Counted from the first letter of the stretch, positions 12,921-26,169 are shown. The stretch: 64,000 bases of DNA from Lumnitzera littorea (GCA_024138015.1 JAMXBB010000007.1:86740885-86804884), one strand, 5' to 3'. The notes: generated by a model from the letters alone, not told the origin. Translations and numbers: made by a program.

Positions 12921-15900
12921 TTAAATGAAAGTCTCAAGATACAACCCTTAGCCGTACAATTAGCATTTGCTAGCGCCTAGTAAGCTTATAGGCAAGGATA
13001 AGGACTCAATAATTAAGACACTTGTGGTTTGCTTATAAAAAATTCTTTTGAAAGCTCTTGCTTCTATAAGCCTCTTCCTACCTTCAACATGAGGTGATGG
13101 TTGGTGTAAATGACGTAACATGGAGTGTAATGCATGATCCGATTAAATCAACTAGTCATATAGGAATTATATTAATTTAATTTAGGTGACCAACCAATTT
13201 CACAAACATATATAATCATATTAGTAGCTTTCATGTAGACAAATTTAGTTATCATATTTACAAGTACTTTCACAACCAAGAGGCACCATCATAGGCATAT
13301 CCTAATCCCCACATGCATCAATCCATTACATATATGTAAAGTTAAGTGCATATAACAATAAACACAACCAAAAATAGAATCATTGGAAGTACTTACTCGA
13401 TCATATCCACTAGTTGTAATAGTTTGGTGGTAGCTTAGTCTTAAAGTCAGAATCACTTGATAAATAAGAAAAGTGAAAAATAAGAATTTTTCATTCTTAG
13501 GGTCTTATCTTAATGGTCTAACTAGGGTCATATCACATATTTGGTTAACTATTCTTTGTATTTTTCTCGATAGCACTTAATTCTTTAATTGTGTATAATT
13601 TTCTCATTTTAAGTCTAATTTTTATGATCTTATAGTTGTTTTCAATTGGTTTCGGATTTGCTTTTGCATAATAGTGTTTGTTTTGGAAGTTAAGGCCTGC
13701 ATTTTTTTATATTGGGCATGGTGGTTATGAATTTCCCATAATTTGCCCTCTTTTAGGTTCATTTTGAGTTATCATGTTTTCTTACTTGTAACTTTAATTC
13801 ATTTTGGGGCTTTGATTATTGGTAGGCCTTATTCTCATGTGTTGGGCTTTGTTTATCAGGAATCATGTTTATTCTTAGCCTGAATTCAACTTTTTATTTT
13901 AAGAGTCTTTTAGGTGATTTTTATGCTATGCTCTAATGGGTTTAGGGAATTCTTAGTGTGCTTTCCTTGAATCTTTTTATTATCTTTTGATACTAGTCAT
14001 GGGGTTTTCTTGGGCTTATTTAGTAGTTTGACTTCGATTAAGGTCTTTTAACCTAGATGAGCTTTCTAAGGTTTATTGTTTACATCCTACTTGTACATTT
14101 GGGTGCAAAAACTTAATAAGTCATATTTTTACTTATATTTTTCTCCTCTGTATAGATTTAGTTGGTTGGGCAGCCTTAAGGTCCATTTCCAAGTTTGTTT
14201 TAGTGGTCTTTAGCCTAAATGTTAACCTGAAGCCCTAAACCAACATATATCTTAACTAAACATGTGTCAATCTCTTGTTTTTACTTCTTAATCATCATTT
14301 TCTCATGAAAAACACTTGAGGTTAGTTTTGAAGCCTACTTGGGCATGACTTCTAGGTGATATATCTAGGGTTTTGCTTATCTTTTTCTTAATATGATTAC
14401 ACCTACTTATCAAACCATCACTTAAATGCATTTTTAAGCTAAAGAATCAAAGAAAGGTTAAGCAATAACCTTATGGATGCCTACCATGTTACATGTCTAA
14501 CACATATATACATGTATATCATGGTTTCCTTTTGTGTTTTCCTTAAGATTACAAGGTTATCTTCACATATCCTTGAATATACATATGGTTCTTGCAATAT
14601 CACATATTATAACCATTAAAACTTATATATACAAGATTTTCCTTAAGAGAAGTCTATAGCATGGTCTATCTCCTAATATAAGAGGAGTATAAGAATACAA
14701 ATGTTATCATAAGGAAAAGAATTGCTATTACAAGAATGCTTTAAGATTATACTGAAGAAAAGAGGAAAAACTTTACTATACTTAAGGATGGTGGCATTAG
14801 GTAGAGCTCTTCTTAGCCTTGGTTTTTCACTTCCTCCAACTTGCTCCTTATTGTGCTCTACCTAATTTACTCCTAAAAGCTCAATAAACTAGTATCTAAA
14901 GAGTTGCAAGGAGGGTGGTGGTTTAGTGGCTTGCATGGAGGATGATTTAGGGGCTAAAGTAGTAGCTTGTTATGGCTCTTGCATGGGGTTGAGTAGTGGT
15001 TGGATCTGGGTGGCGATTGGTGGCTAAAACAAGGGTAGCGTGGTGCTCTTAGTTGGAGTTTGGGGAGTGTTTGAGTGATGAAGTGTTGGACTAGAATAAT
15101 TGCAAGTGTGTGCATGTGTGAGTCGTCGGTTGGGAAAAGGGATATATGAGCAAGCTTTTCTTATGAGTTTGTGTTTGTATGAAATAGACGTGTGTAATAA
15201 TATGTAAGTGAGGAAGGAGAATCGGTTGGGGAAGGGAAGATTTAGAGTGTTTTGTGTGCCTTAAAAGCAAAAAAATGAAGTGATGGAATGGAGCTTTAGG
15301 ATGGTGGTCGGTGCTTAGGGGAATGGTGGGGTAGAATGTTCAAATTGCCACTATCCATTTAAAAGTGATTGAAAGAAAAAGTGTGGTGACAAAGGGCTAA
15401 AAATGGAAGGATTTCCTTAATGCATGCAAGCTTTAGTCTCATTAATTTTAAGGATATGCAAAACTATCTAATTGGAAACTAAGTCATCTTAGTTGGTTGT
15501 GTTTATTTCTTAATTGATTTAGTTAATCACTCTTGACTGCACTAATACTACGATGGCAAGGGGCTAGCATTACAAGGTATTTTCCCTTTTATTTTACTCT
15601 CTCTCTCTCTCTCTCTTTTTGATTAGTTGTTTTATTTAATAAAATTACTTTAGTGAAATTAGTTGAAGTTATTTGATATTTTACTATGTTCCTTTATTTA
15701 TCAAATTTGTCACATGAATGAAGTTTAAAGCTTCAAAGCTAAATGTAGGGTTTTGTTAAGCTTAGGGTTTTATATTTAGGGTATTAGAGTTCTTATTTTA
15801 GAATTAAGATTTTTTGATTCCTTACTTTAAGGTTTTCATGTTCCTTGATGGTTATAAGTTCCAATTTATTGATTGATAAAATCTTTAAGTCGGTTGATCA

Positions 15901-16126
15901 TAGGGAATATTAATGAGAGCATGAGTCCAATTCAATATCCTTGTTGAATTTTCATAAGGTTTATCAAAACCAAACTCATCCTGAGGATACCCTTTCCTTA
16001 AACTACCTGGTTAAACCTATAACAAGCTTTTCACGACAATATCCCTCAAAAACAGAATATTCTTTATCCATTTCTCTACCTCTCATAACCAACTATTGCT
16101 TACCCAACTTAAAACACGGTTAACTT
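12921..16126. other. Gene-free repeat-derived DNA
   Basis: No exon, RNA gene or intact element is recognisable. The part 14880-15330 is GGTGGT- and GATG-rich on the + strand, like the middle of the LTR at 56617-59082, so some of it may be decayed LTR. A (CT)n run sits at 15597-15616. The small frame at 15941-16123 has no recognisable product. Confidence 0.45.
15597..15616. repeat. (CT)n microsatellite
   Basis: Ten uninterrupted CT units in non-coding DNA. Confidence 0.9.
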
Positions 16127-16486
16127 AAGGGTGTAATTAAATCAAGTCGAACCAAATAGTATTAAGCTCGAGTTTAGCTCAAGTTTAACCGAGTTTTAAT
16201 ATATATGGTAAGTTCAAGCTCAACTCGATTAAACTCAAACTTTTTATAAATTTTCCTAAACCAATATTAGATTCACTTATATTTAAATAAATTAAAAATA
16301 TATTAAAAATTATATGAAGCTCAATTAGGTACGCGAGCTAGTAAACTTAGTATTTTAAAGCTTAAGCTCGACTCAATTTACTACTCGAGTAGCTTGAACT
16401 CAACTAGATTATCATCAAATCGAATTTGAATAAAACTTTAACTGAGCTCAGGTAGCTTGTAACTAGCTTAGTTTATTTACACCCTT
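16127..16486. mobile_element. hAT-like MITE, about 360 bases
   Basis: The stretch begins AAGGGTGTAATTAAA and ends TTTATTTACACCCTT; these are inverted repeats with 14 of 15 positions matching. The interior is full of GCTCGAG / AGCTCAA / CTTGAACTCAA motifs in both orientations, the pattern of plant hAT-family MITEs that begin with (T)AGGGGTGT. It has no coding capacity. TAACTT occurs just outside both ends, but an exact 8-base target duplication could not be read. It ends about 800 bases upstream of the GTPase gene. Confidence 0.65.
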
Positions 16487-17228
16487 ATGCTAACTTGTGA
16501 GATATCTATTTGATTTTAGTGAAATTGATCCCTCTAAGTTGACTAGCTTAGTGGAAGTTGATAAGGGCATGGCGATGGTAGAGAAGGTCCTTAATAATGT
16601 TAAATTAAAGGTACATGATATTGTTGTCGAGGCTAAGAAACGTCTTGTGCTAGCTAATTTGTTGGATCCAAATTCATCTAATACTACACTTGACACTATC
16701 CATCAAATCTCACCTGCATGAGATGTCTCTCTATGGTAAATCTAAGTCTGATAAGACTACACCATTCCCTTAGTCATCAAATGTTGCTTAATTACTTCTA
16801 TAGTATGTCAATTCTTATTCAAACAATTAAAGCATGGACAATGGACACTATATCAAGCCATTCGTAATTAATCCATGTTTCACCACTATTTAGGTACTCT
16901 TGTAAATGGCAACTAGATGTTTGGATCTAACTTCTATCAAACCTCTTACTAATAGCACTATTCGTTTGATTAATCCATTTATTTAAGCGGTTTATATTAT
17001 AAAGTTTTCTGTAGCAGTATTTAAGTATTATTTTTTACGTATTTCTATTTTTTATTTTTATTTTTTTTGCTAAATACGTATTTCTATTTTGAAAAATGGG
17101 AAAATACAACGGAAGCAAAACCATATAAATCCACCAGCCTAATGGAGACTTCTTCTCCAGCTTCAGCAGCAGCTGCACTTCCACGCTGCTTGGTTGTCTT
17201 CAAACAATAAACACCATACTTTGAATCA
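16487..17228. other. Upstream region of the GTPase gene
   Basis: Non-coding. A 74-codon frame at 16497-16721 would give a coiled-coil-like lysine-rich peptide (DKGMAMVEKVLNN...), but nothing around it supports a gene and I recognise no family. The last 200 bases should hold the promoter of the gene starting at 17294. I see no clear TATA box there, only AT-rich and dinucleotide sequence. Confidence 0.4.

Positions 17229-17293
<65 letters not shown>
17229..17293. repeat. (AT)10(AG)22 compound microsatellite at the 5' edge of the GTPase gene
   Basis: Ten AT units (17229-17248) run directly into 22 AG units (17249-17292), ending at the first in-frame ATG (17294) of the GTPase gene. It therefore probably lies in the promoter or 5' UTR. 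GA repeats in plant 5' UTRs can bind BPC/GAF-type factors, but whether this one does is inference only. It should be highly length-polymorphic. Confidence 0.9.
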
Positions 17294-17298
<5 letters not shown>

Positions 17299-20200
17299 TG
17301 GGATTTATAATATCATGCAACAATGGCAGATTCCTTCATCCAAACTCCTCCTACGGACAACTTCCAGATCCTCAAAAGGTCTCTCTTTCTCTTCGTATTC
17401 TCATAAATATTATTCTTTTTTAAGTCCACCCATGAAGAAAATTTAGTTTATTGTTCCAAAAGGGTTGTTCCTTTACCATTTTTTTGCCTCTAATTTTCTG
17501 GGTGTATGTTTATTAACCTCCTAAGAGATAAACAGGATTAGTTCCATACTGAGTTTTATGTTTACATACGCAGGAATAGAAAGTGAACGAATGCAAAAAC
17601 TCAGACTGTAACCTTAAAAAAGACATAATATGGATAAGCGAAGTGAAAAACTTTTTCTTTTTTCCTAATTTTTAATAAGCCTTATGAAATGCATTCTTTA
17701 TCAGGATATTTGACATTTTGGATTAATATAATTCAATTTTATGATCGCAGGTCACTTTCCAATGATATTTTTCTGTAAGAATATGCAAACTGTCACTTAT
17801 GAAATTACTAAAGGAAGTTATGTTCCTGATACTCAAATTAAACATGAGTCCAAACCCAAGGTAATTTTTTTTTTTTAAATTACTTGCTAGATTTTTCTTT
17901 TGGGGTAAGTAATTATTTGCTTGATTTGAGTGTAGCTGTTTTGGAAATCTTATGTATTAGTGTAGTTGAGGTGTTAAATATTTTGGCCTTGCAAGTGGTG
18001 TGGTTGAAGTTTGAATTCCATTATTGAAGTGGCCCTGGAGTCTATTGAAGTGGTTGTGGAGTCCATCAAGTTGCCTTGTCTTGCAGTGGAGTTAATCACA
18101 TTCTGGGTTGCAATAGTGGTTGCTCCTTGAGGATTTTCTTGGATATTGTGTGTATTTTGATGCTATGATTCATGCATGTGTGTTCCTTTCTAAGGTTTAC
18201 ATGTGGATTTCAAAGTTACATGCCTGCATAGTTAGATGATAGGGTTTTGTAGACATAGGTGTTTATTGAGAGATGAAGCTGGTCATAAGTAAATGCTGTA
18301 AGTTAAATTAATGACGATGGATGGGTAGGAGGCAGAGAAAGGATACCCTGGAAAAGGATGGTTCCCCAAGTAAGATACTAGAATTGGAGCAGAATTTACA
18401 TTGGCTGCATAAAGATGATTTCCTCGCTCAATTTTAGGAGAATTGACATGGTGTTTTATTCTTATTGAATAAAGAAGATCGTTGAGGATTAATGAAAGAA
18501 TCATTTGGCATAGTTTTTCTGTGTCTTTAGCCTATTGGTTGTATTGCATAACTCAATTTGCTTCATTTGGGTGTTGGATACAGGTGTGGTGTCCATTGCA
18601 TCATTACATGTATGAAGTCCTTGCATAGCAGATACAAGGGAGAGATGTATTTTGACTTTCATATTTTCGAATGACAGGATTTCTCTTTGGTATTAGATGA
18701 TAGCATATCTGCTCTTTGCTGCTGTTGGAGTGGCATATCCTAGTTACTCAAAGAATTCAGACAATGCTTACATTGAAATGAGCTCTGATATCTCATATTT
18801 TTAGGAAATCAAATAAACCAGTAGACTATTTAGCAAGAAAATCTAGACATCTGAAGACCAATTTTTTCATCTCTGATTTTTCAAATTAGATGCGTTTTTT
18901 GGAGGTTTAATTTTATTGAACCAAAAATCTGTGTTTGTATCAGACTGTCATATTCCTGTTGCTCGTCTTTGATCAATAAAGAATTACTGTTTTACTGGGT
19001 AAAAAAGAAAAAATTTTATATCCTAACAAACAAATATCAGCTTTGATTTAGTGGCTTATGTGAAACTATGAATATGGATGGAATCTATATTATTGCCATA
19101 CAAATTATTGTCATCCAATAAGATTGCTACAACTGCATGGATGGAGGGCATTCTAGCAGATAGATTCTAGTCATAAAGGGATTGAGCAAGCTGTGTCTTA
19201 ACATTTTAATAAGGGCTGCACATCGATGCAGGGAGCTGGAGATATTGACTCTTGCATCAGATGGGTCTTATGATTACTTTCAATTAGATTCTAGTTTAAA
19301 ATTTTCTAAACCTGCTACTCTAGGGCATGTTTGACCTCTTATCTATCTTTGAACGACTCCATAATCTATAACATTTATACCTCAGTTCTCAGATTTTAGG
19401 ATGCTGCGTGTAAGGCATCATATGCCTATCCTGTCCCTAATAAACATAATCACATTTGAAAAATAATACCCAGGCAAGTTGCCCTATCTTATAATCCACA
19501 ATTTTGTGTCCATAATCTGACTAGATGGTGTAACATATACTAGTTGAAAACCTAATTTTATCCCACATCTTTGATTCTCGGCCCTCGCCCCTAACAGCTC
19601 CATTATAATTACTGACCTAAATGACTTCCTTCTCTTACCAGGTGGGCTAAAGGCTCTTACCCCATCTACTCTACACAACCTCACCTCTTGTTATAGTGGC
19701 TAACTTACAACACATGAAAAGTTGTCTGCATTTTTTGTGTTATTGCTTGAAAAAAGTAATTGTTGTGATCAGAGATAGATTGGAGAACAACATTAATTTA
19801 CAATTTAAGTGCCACACCATTCCATTGGCTTTCAAAGATTTTGTCTTCCATGCTGTCCATGATTTTTGTGAAGTCTTTGGACCTTGTCACTTACCTTCAA
19901 AAAGACTTTTTTTCCTATTAAAAATTGTGTGCAGACTTTTTTATGTGGTGCTTTCTCGTCAAACTAGAAAGAATATGTTAATTTGTCTTCTCATATAAGA
20001 AGGGAAATATGCTTTAGATTTCCCTTTAAGAAGATTGGCATGTGATTCCAGAAAAGGGCATCACCAAAACTCGAAGATGTCGGTGCATTTCAAAAACTAC
20101 CAGTGGTCATGCCATCATTTGATGTTCTTCATTCAGCTTTGAGGAAGGCAAGAAGAGTATCTCCCACAAAAGGTATAAAGGAATTCTCCTTCTTTCCCTC

Positions 20201-23200
20201 ATCTTGTATCTTTATTGACTTAGATCTTTCAGTCGAAAGGTCTGCTTACTTTGCTTTTAAATCCATCTTTCTTGCAGGGATTGCAAATATTGCAAAGAGA
20301 GAAAGAAATAGAGGCGCAAAACAACTAGATGCATTAATGAAAGTATTTTCTTAGTGACTCTAAAGAACTAGTTATTTATTCTAGCATTTCTTGCGAACAA
20401 GATGCCAATGGTTGATGTGACAGCTGGTTGACTCTATCTACAGGAACTGTCAGCTCCTTTAAGGCTATATGTAGAAAATTTTCCTAAAAAGAGTAATTTG
20501 CATCCTTATGAAAGATCACTCATAGAGCTGACTCTTGGAGATGGAAACTATGAGGAGGTAATATTTTTACTGGTTCACCTTGAATGGTCTCTTTGGTGGG
20601 TTCTTAAATAAATTGCACATGTATGGAACGTTTAATTGGTTTTCCTCCTATATGGCCACATATGCTACAGAGTTTTGTATGCACTTCTTGCTTCTCACAT
20701 CATATCTGTGCAAGAGAAGAAATTATATGACTTTCCCTATGCATAATATTGCTTTTTGGTGTAGGTCCTTTACATGGTATTGAACCTTATATCTTGATCT
20801 ATTTCCAACGGAGTTGTGAGAAAACAAGATCAAGTCTTTTACAGCTGGAATGATAGTCTGGTGGAAGGGAAAACGGTGGTATCCCTTTACACCACAAGTG
20901 GCATTTTTTGCATGATGACTTTATAAGATGGAACCTAATGCAGCGTAAAATTTAAGATATCTAACAGCTTTCATTAATTGTGAGACTTAAAATTCAGCCT
21001 TTTTTTAATCGGGGGTAAGTGACTTAAATTTAACTTGTTTATATCACTGATGAGCTTAATGCATTTCTGGACAGGTACTGAAAAAGGTTGATGCTTTGAG
21101 GAAAAAGGTGGTATCTGTTGGTAAAGAACAGGCTTCTCTATGTGCTAAGGTTAAACCCCTATAATATTAACAATTTCCAGCATCTCTTGTCTAATTTTTG
21201 AACTTAATTTATGTTGCCAACTGATGCTTTTGTAACGATATGCTATTTGCTGGGAAATTTTCACTAGATCAGTTCTTGGATCCCTTTATATGGTTCTCTT
21301 GGTGGTTTTTTAGCAAGGCTTGAAGAATTTGTATTTCATGCATGTTGATTTTTGCTGTCATTGCAGCCTATTAAAAAAGAACTTTTTCATTTTCCTTATG
21401 ACATCCCTTTATTTGATTTTTTTCTTTTTTATGTAAGTAATTTATTTCATAGATGTTGGCCAATCTTGCACCTGATTATCAATATGAAACTTGTCCAGTC
21501 TTTGTCTAAGAAAGAAGCAGAGGAACGTTTAAATGAAGGCATAGGAAAACTTGAAGAAATTTTTGATCATGGAGGAAAAGCAGTTGATGAGCTTTTGAAC
21601 ATTGCAAAGGTATCCCTGTTAAATAGGCAACACACTGTCTCAATGCATGTCTGATGACGATGTAAAACAGCATGATCAACCAATCTACTTAATTCATGAG
21701 TTAATGTTGTTTTAATTTCATACGAGTGTACTACACCAGCATCGAACTGTCTTGCTATCTCTGTCACTCTAGTGACAAGAAATCCTTGGTACTTCTTGTG
21801 CTTGATAAAAGACTTAAAGAGATCCTGATTAAATATTAAAGTCCATGCCCTAAGGACTCATTCTGTTATTTGGCAGTGCATGAAATGGTTTGTGTTGTAC
21901 ATATGGTTGCATATGTGACATGCTAAAAGTCATTTCTAGTATTTCAATAATGAAAGTTTGGCTTGTGGAGTCTCTAGTTATTAAACTTGCATCTCGTCAA
22001 TTTCTGCATTGAAGTGATTGCAATCACTTGTCAATAATGTTGGTACCTGTATCCTCTATTTCAAATAATCTTTCAGTAAGTTATTAAATCAAATAACAAG
22101 CAACAATTTATTAACTGACATCTTATTGTCATATAGTTCAAAAGTATCAGCAGTCATGATCATAATTGTGGAACAATATCAAATACTAGTTATAAATAGC
22201 ACTTGCTTTCTGACTTTAGGTATTGTATTTCACTTTGAAATACCAAGATTTTTCTGCTCTCTAGATTAGTTATGTAATTTTTTTCTCCCTTATTTTTCCT
22301 ATGTCTTTGTTTTTGTTGGTGTTGCATTCAGATTCTGTGCTTCAACTTCTGATGTGTCACCTTTTTGAGTTATATAATGCAGACATTGAGGGCTATGCCA
22401 GTTGTTGATCTGGAAACACCCACTCTCTGTCTTGTTGGAGCTCCGAATGTGGGAAAGTCATCTTTGGTTCGTATTCTCTCAACAGGGAAACCTGAGGTTT
22501 GCAAAATCTCTTAGCCTCCTGCAGTGGCCTTTTCTATGATTCCCTTATTGTAAGAAAGGTTCTTATTTGGTGTGCTTTCAACATTTTATACAAATTGCCA
22601 ATTTGTAAACATAGTTCCTATTTGGAAACTAACATTCTGAATTGGTCACACATATTAAGCAAATAATATGAAATTACATCAGATTTAACAGGTTAGCTTG
22701 TTGTAGATCTAAAATTTATCATGGTTTTAGGGTGAGAGATCTGAGCTCGAGACTTTTTACACTAATTTTATTCCTAGTTAATTCAGTGGTACAGTTGATG
22801 GGCGGTAAATGAAGTTTCAACCAAAGAGTAAACAGAGTTCTAACCAAAAATTCATCCAAAGAAGGTTCCAACCAATAAATATAAAACCATAGGGGATCTA
22901 CAATTTATCAATGCATACTAGGATCTCTTCTGCGATTCTGTCATTAAGTTCCTCCTTAAGTAGTTGGATGGTTCAGTTGGTTTTAAAGTTTCTGCATGTT
23001 TAAATATGAGTTGTGATGTCCGACTGGTCTTGTACTTGAATGAGGAATATGCATATTGATAATACTGCGATGCCCCTAAAAAACCATCATGAGAAGCTCT
23101 TTCTTTCTACTCCCTAGTCCATTCATAATCGTTATCTTTATCATTTCATCTGATGTGCAATACTACTTTAAGTACTGAAGAATTGCTCAGCTATGAGAGC

Positions 23201-26169
23201 TGCTTACATGCTCACCCTCAACCATTTCAGTTGTTGGAAGCACTTATATACTTGAGTTTTAGCCAGCTTAAAATTCAGTTTTCAATTTCATTCACTTTGT
23301 CTTATTTTTATCTTTTGTAGAAGGGATTTTTGTGGTAAAAAGACTAACAAATAATTATCTTTATTTTCCTTAGAAGTTCTGTAGGCACTGTTTATGAAGA
23401 AGATGCACATCAGACATAACTAAGAAAGTCTCATAAAGATGGATGGATAGATAGATATATTGAAAAAGATGAATTACATATCAAAATAAATCTTGTGAAA
23501 CATACTATTTACTCTCAAAGTCTTATCTTTATTATCAAGAACTTGTTGCTTCTTGATGGCGATAGTTCAGATTATTGATTATTTTTGTTTGTTTATTTAT
23601 TTTCTCTAAATTCAGATCTGCAATTATCCTTTCACGACAAGGGGAATTCTGATGGGTCATATCTCTTTAAACTACCAGCATTTTCAGGTTTGTCACTTCT
23701 AACCGGTGAAGGTATCTCTTTCTTGTCCTTTTCTAAAGAAAAACTTTGTAATGTCTAATTGAACAGCCATTACTCATTAGGCAGTAATATTTTTTGAATG
23801 AGCCAGAAAATTCATAAAAAATTAGTGGGGAAATGATAATGGGTTCCCCAGAGAAGAAACTTTTCATTATTTATGTACTTGCTTTTTCGTGAAATGTTCC
23901 TTGGGAAAGGTGAAAACCTTCTTTCTTTTTTGGCCTTCAAAAACTACATCTGGCACACTTAATAACCGTACCCAAATTAGAAATTGACATCCAGTACTCT
24001 CTAAATTAGAAAACCCTGTTTATAATAAATTAGCCTGAGTTTGGCAGGTCTGATGATCAATTGAATTGCAGAGCATAATTATATTATTCATTGTTTATGG
24101 CTGTTGACTGCAGGTTACTGACACCCCTGGCCTACTAAGGAGAAAGGATGGTGAGACTCGTTACTTCCTCTGGAGTAGTGCCTTTTTATCCAGTCTCAGT
24201 TTTCTTCCATAGATATCATAAGTATGCAATTGATATGATGTATTAAGGTTGTTGGAAGAAGTTCAATGTGGTGGATTGTATGGTTGTATCAACGGAGGAA
24301 AAAAAGAGATTGTCTGGTTATGGTAGTGAAAATTGTCTGGTTACTTCAAATATATGATGAAATGGACTATTCAAGATAAAAATCCCATTGGAATGCAATC
24401 TCACAATGATGATCTGTTCAGTTGGAGTCCATTGTGATCATAATACTTTAACTTCTCTGTATTGAATTGAATATTGACATAAAAACCCAACACTTTTAGG
24501 ATTGAGTGCTGCCTTTATGTTATATACAGTGACATATCATGTTAACATATTCGATGCATTGGGCCACGTACTTATGCTGTTATTTCTGCATCTGCATCTG
24601 CAGTTTCTATTTCATAGGAGTTCTCTAAGGTTGTCTCTGAATCTTTGTCTTAGACAAATTCTTTTCTGGACAGAGGACAGAAATAATTTAGAGAAGTTGA
24701 CTCTTGCTGTCTTATCACATTTGCCGACAGCAGTACTATATGTACATGACCTAACTGGAGATTGTGGGATGTCACCTTCTGATCAGGTATCCTGGTTATA
24801 TTTTTCTTTCTTAATCTTATGGCTACATGATGTCTTATGGCTATATTTTTGGCAAAAAAAAAAAAAAAAAATCTTGTGGCTACATGATGTCTTCATGCAG
24901 ACAGTGTCATGGCGCAATTTATTTTCTTGATCAGTTTCATTCTCTTTTAAATGTGACTATTTCTCTGTGTTCTTTCCCAAATGATTGCTCAAAAACATTC
25001 TTCCATATTTTGCTCTTAATTTCTCTTCAATCAGTTTCTTATTAATGTTACAATAACCCCTTTGTGGTTGACACAATGCTTGGAGCCCATCAAGGGAAAC
25101 TATTATTTTTCTGAGCAGAGGAGGAGGGATGTGGGTGGGGGGAAGGGAAGAGGATGTTGGTGAAATTAGGGTGTGAAGATTTTTTTTTTGTTGGTGAAAT
25201 TAGGGTTTTTTTTTCTTTTCTTTTTTTTTTTTTTTAACTCAAGAGATCTAATATCCTTTTCAATTTAGATCAACAATCCATGAGCTGTAATGTACATGCA
25301 ACTACATGTTAACCATTGGAAAACCCTTGGTCTTTGAGAAAATCCTTCTTTTGGTTAGCATTTATGTCCAAGACATTGTCATTTTGAAGATTTTTGTATA
25401 TCCTTGCAAATTTGATCTACCGTTACCCATTATTGTGTTTTCTCCTCCCTTACTCATGTGCTTGTAAACCATATTTCCCTTTTCCATGTTGAAACTTCAC
25501 CCTTTTTCTAATAGTAATTTTGGTTTTGGAATCTGCAGTATGTTATATACAAAGAAATCAAAGAAAGATTCAGTGATTGTCTCTGGCTTGATGTTATTTC
25601 CAAGTGTGATCTGTTGGGAGAGACTCCAGTGGCTTTTGTCTCTGAGAATGTGGATGCTGATGACCATGCTATGATGCATTACAGGAAAGCTGGACCGGAT
25701 GGAGCAATCCATGTGTCTGTGAAGAGTGAAGAAGGGATTGATGAGGTTACTATTTCATGACTTCATTTTTTACAACCATTTTATTTAGTGGAAAATGGAC
25801 TTTTCTGAAATGAGTCCTGGTTTTTGCTCTTACTATTGTAAGTATGCTGTAGGCAGTCTAAAGTTAGATACAATGCAATAACTTATAAATACAGATGCAG
25901 GTGATACCAACACTTTGTTTGACTGGATATCAAACTACGATCTTCTTAGTTATCATGCTAGCTTTTCTAGTAGATTGTCTCTTGGTCTTTGGGTTGTAAA
26001 ATGCACATGATATCTGCTGAGCCTTTGCTTTTAACATTGTAATACTTCGAAATGACCAAGCATTACTGCTATGCAGCTTAAAGAGAGAGTTCATGAGATG
26101 CTAAATGCTCAAATGGTCAGGATTAAAAGCCAAGCAACTTGTACAGATGTGTCAGAGGACTCTCTATGA
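17294..26169 (+). CDS. NOG1-like P-loop GTPase, 13 exons, probable organelle protein (PDE318-like)
   Basis: Predicted exons are 17294-17378, 17751-17860, 20052-20172, 20278-20342, 20444-20557, 21075-21149, 21499-21609, 22383-22496, 23616-23687, 24114-24150, 24674-24786, 25539-25745 and 26077-26169. All junctions are GT-AG and stay in phase, giving about 438 residues. Seen motifs: G1 GAPNVGKS (246-253), the NOG1-type switch FTTRG (271-275), G3 DTPG (292-295), G4 SKCD (360-363, serine where Asn is usual), and G5 SVK (399-401). Residues 80-240 are a helical region like the NOG1 N-terminal domain. NOG1 proteins act in large ribosomal subunit assembly. The short length and the Ser/Arg/Leu-rich start (SSKLLLRTTSRSSK) fit the organelle-type plant paralogue I remember as Arabidopsis PDE318 rather than the longer nucleolar NOG1; this is inference. 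ATG 17294 is the first in frame; ATG 17315 is an alternative (431 residues). The ATG at 17323 leads to a stop in exon 2. Confidence 0.85.
18500..19020 (+). mobile_element. Possible 3' end of a decayed LINE in intron 2 of the GTPase gene
   Basis: In the 2.2 kb intron 2, the + strand around 18800-18840 reads FRKSNKPVDYLA, close to the RNase H tail of plant L1-type LINEs, where the pattern is FR.xN..AD.LA. About 150 bases later comes AATAAAG and a short A-rich end near 19000-19017, as LINEs finish. Upstream frames are broken by stops. I see no target duplication. It could be coincidence; a translated search is needed. Confidence 0.35.
24815..24893 (+). repeat. 22-base direct duplication around a 35-base A-tailed segment in intron 11
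   Basis: TCTTATGGCTACATGATGTC plus TT (24815-24836) recurs with one change at 24872-24893. Between them lie 17 bases plus 18 A residues. This resembles a tiny poly(A)-tailed retroposed insert with its target duplication. A local tandem duplication with A-tract growth is the alternative, because TATATTTTT precedes each copy. Confidence 0.6.

Noticed and set aside
16497..16721. 74-codon lysine-rich frame upstream of the GTPase gene as an extra exon or small gene
   Set aside because: No splice sites lead into the GTPase frame, and no homologue is recognised.
17323..17378. ATG at 17323 as the start of the GTPase
   Set aside because: In that frame, exon 2 gives an early stop (after LSNDIFL), while the frame from 17294/17315 stays open through all 13 exons.
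24502..24930. 142-codon frame as a separate gene
   Set aside because: It simply runs through exon 11 of the GTPase gene with intron sequence on both sides.
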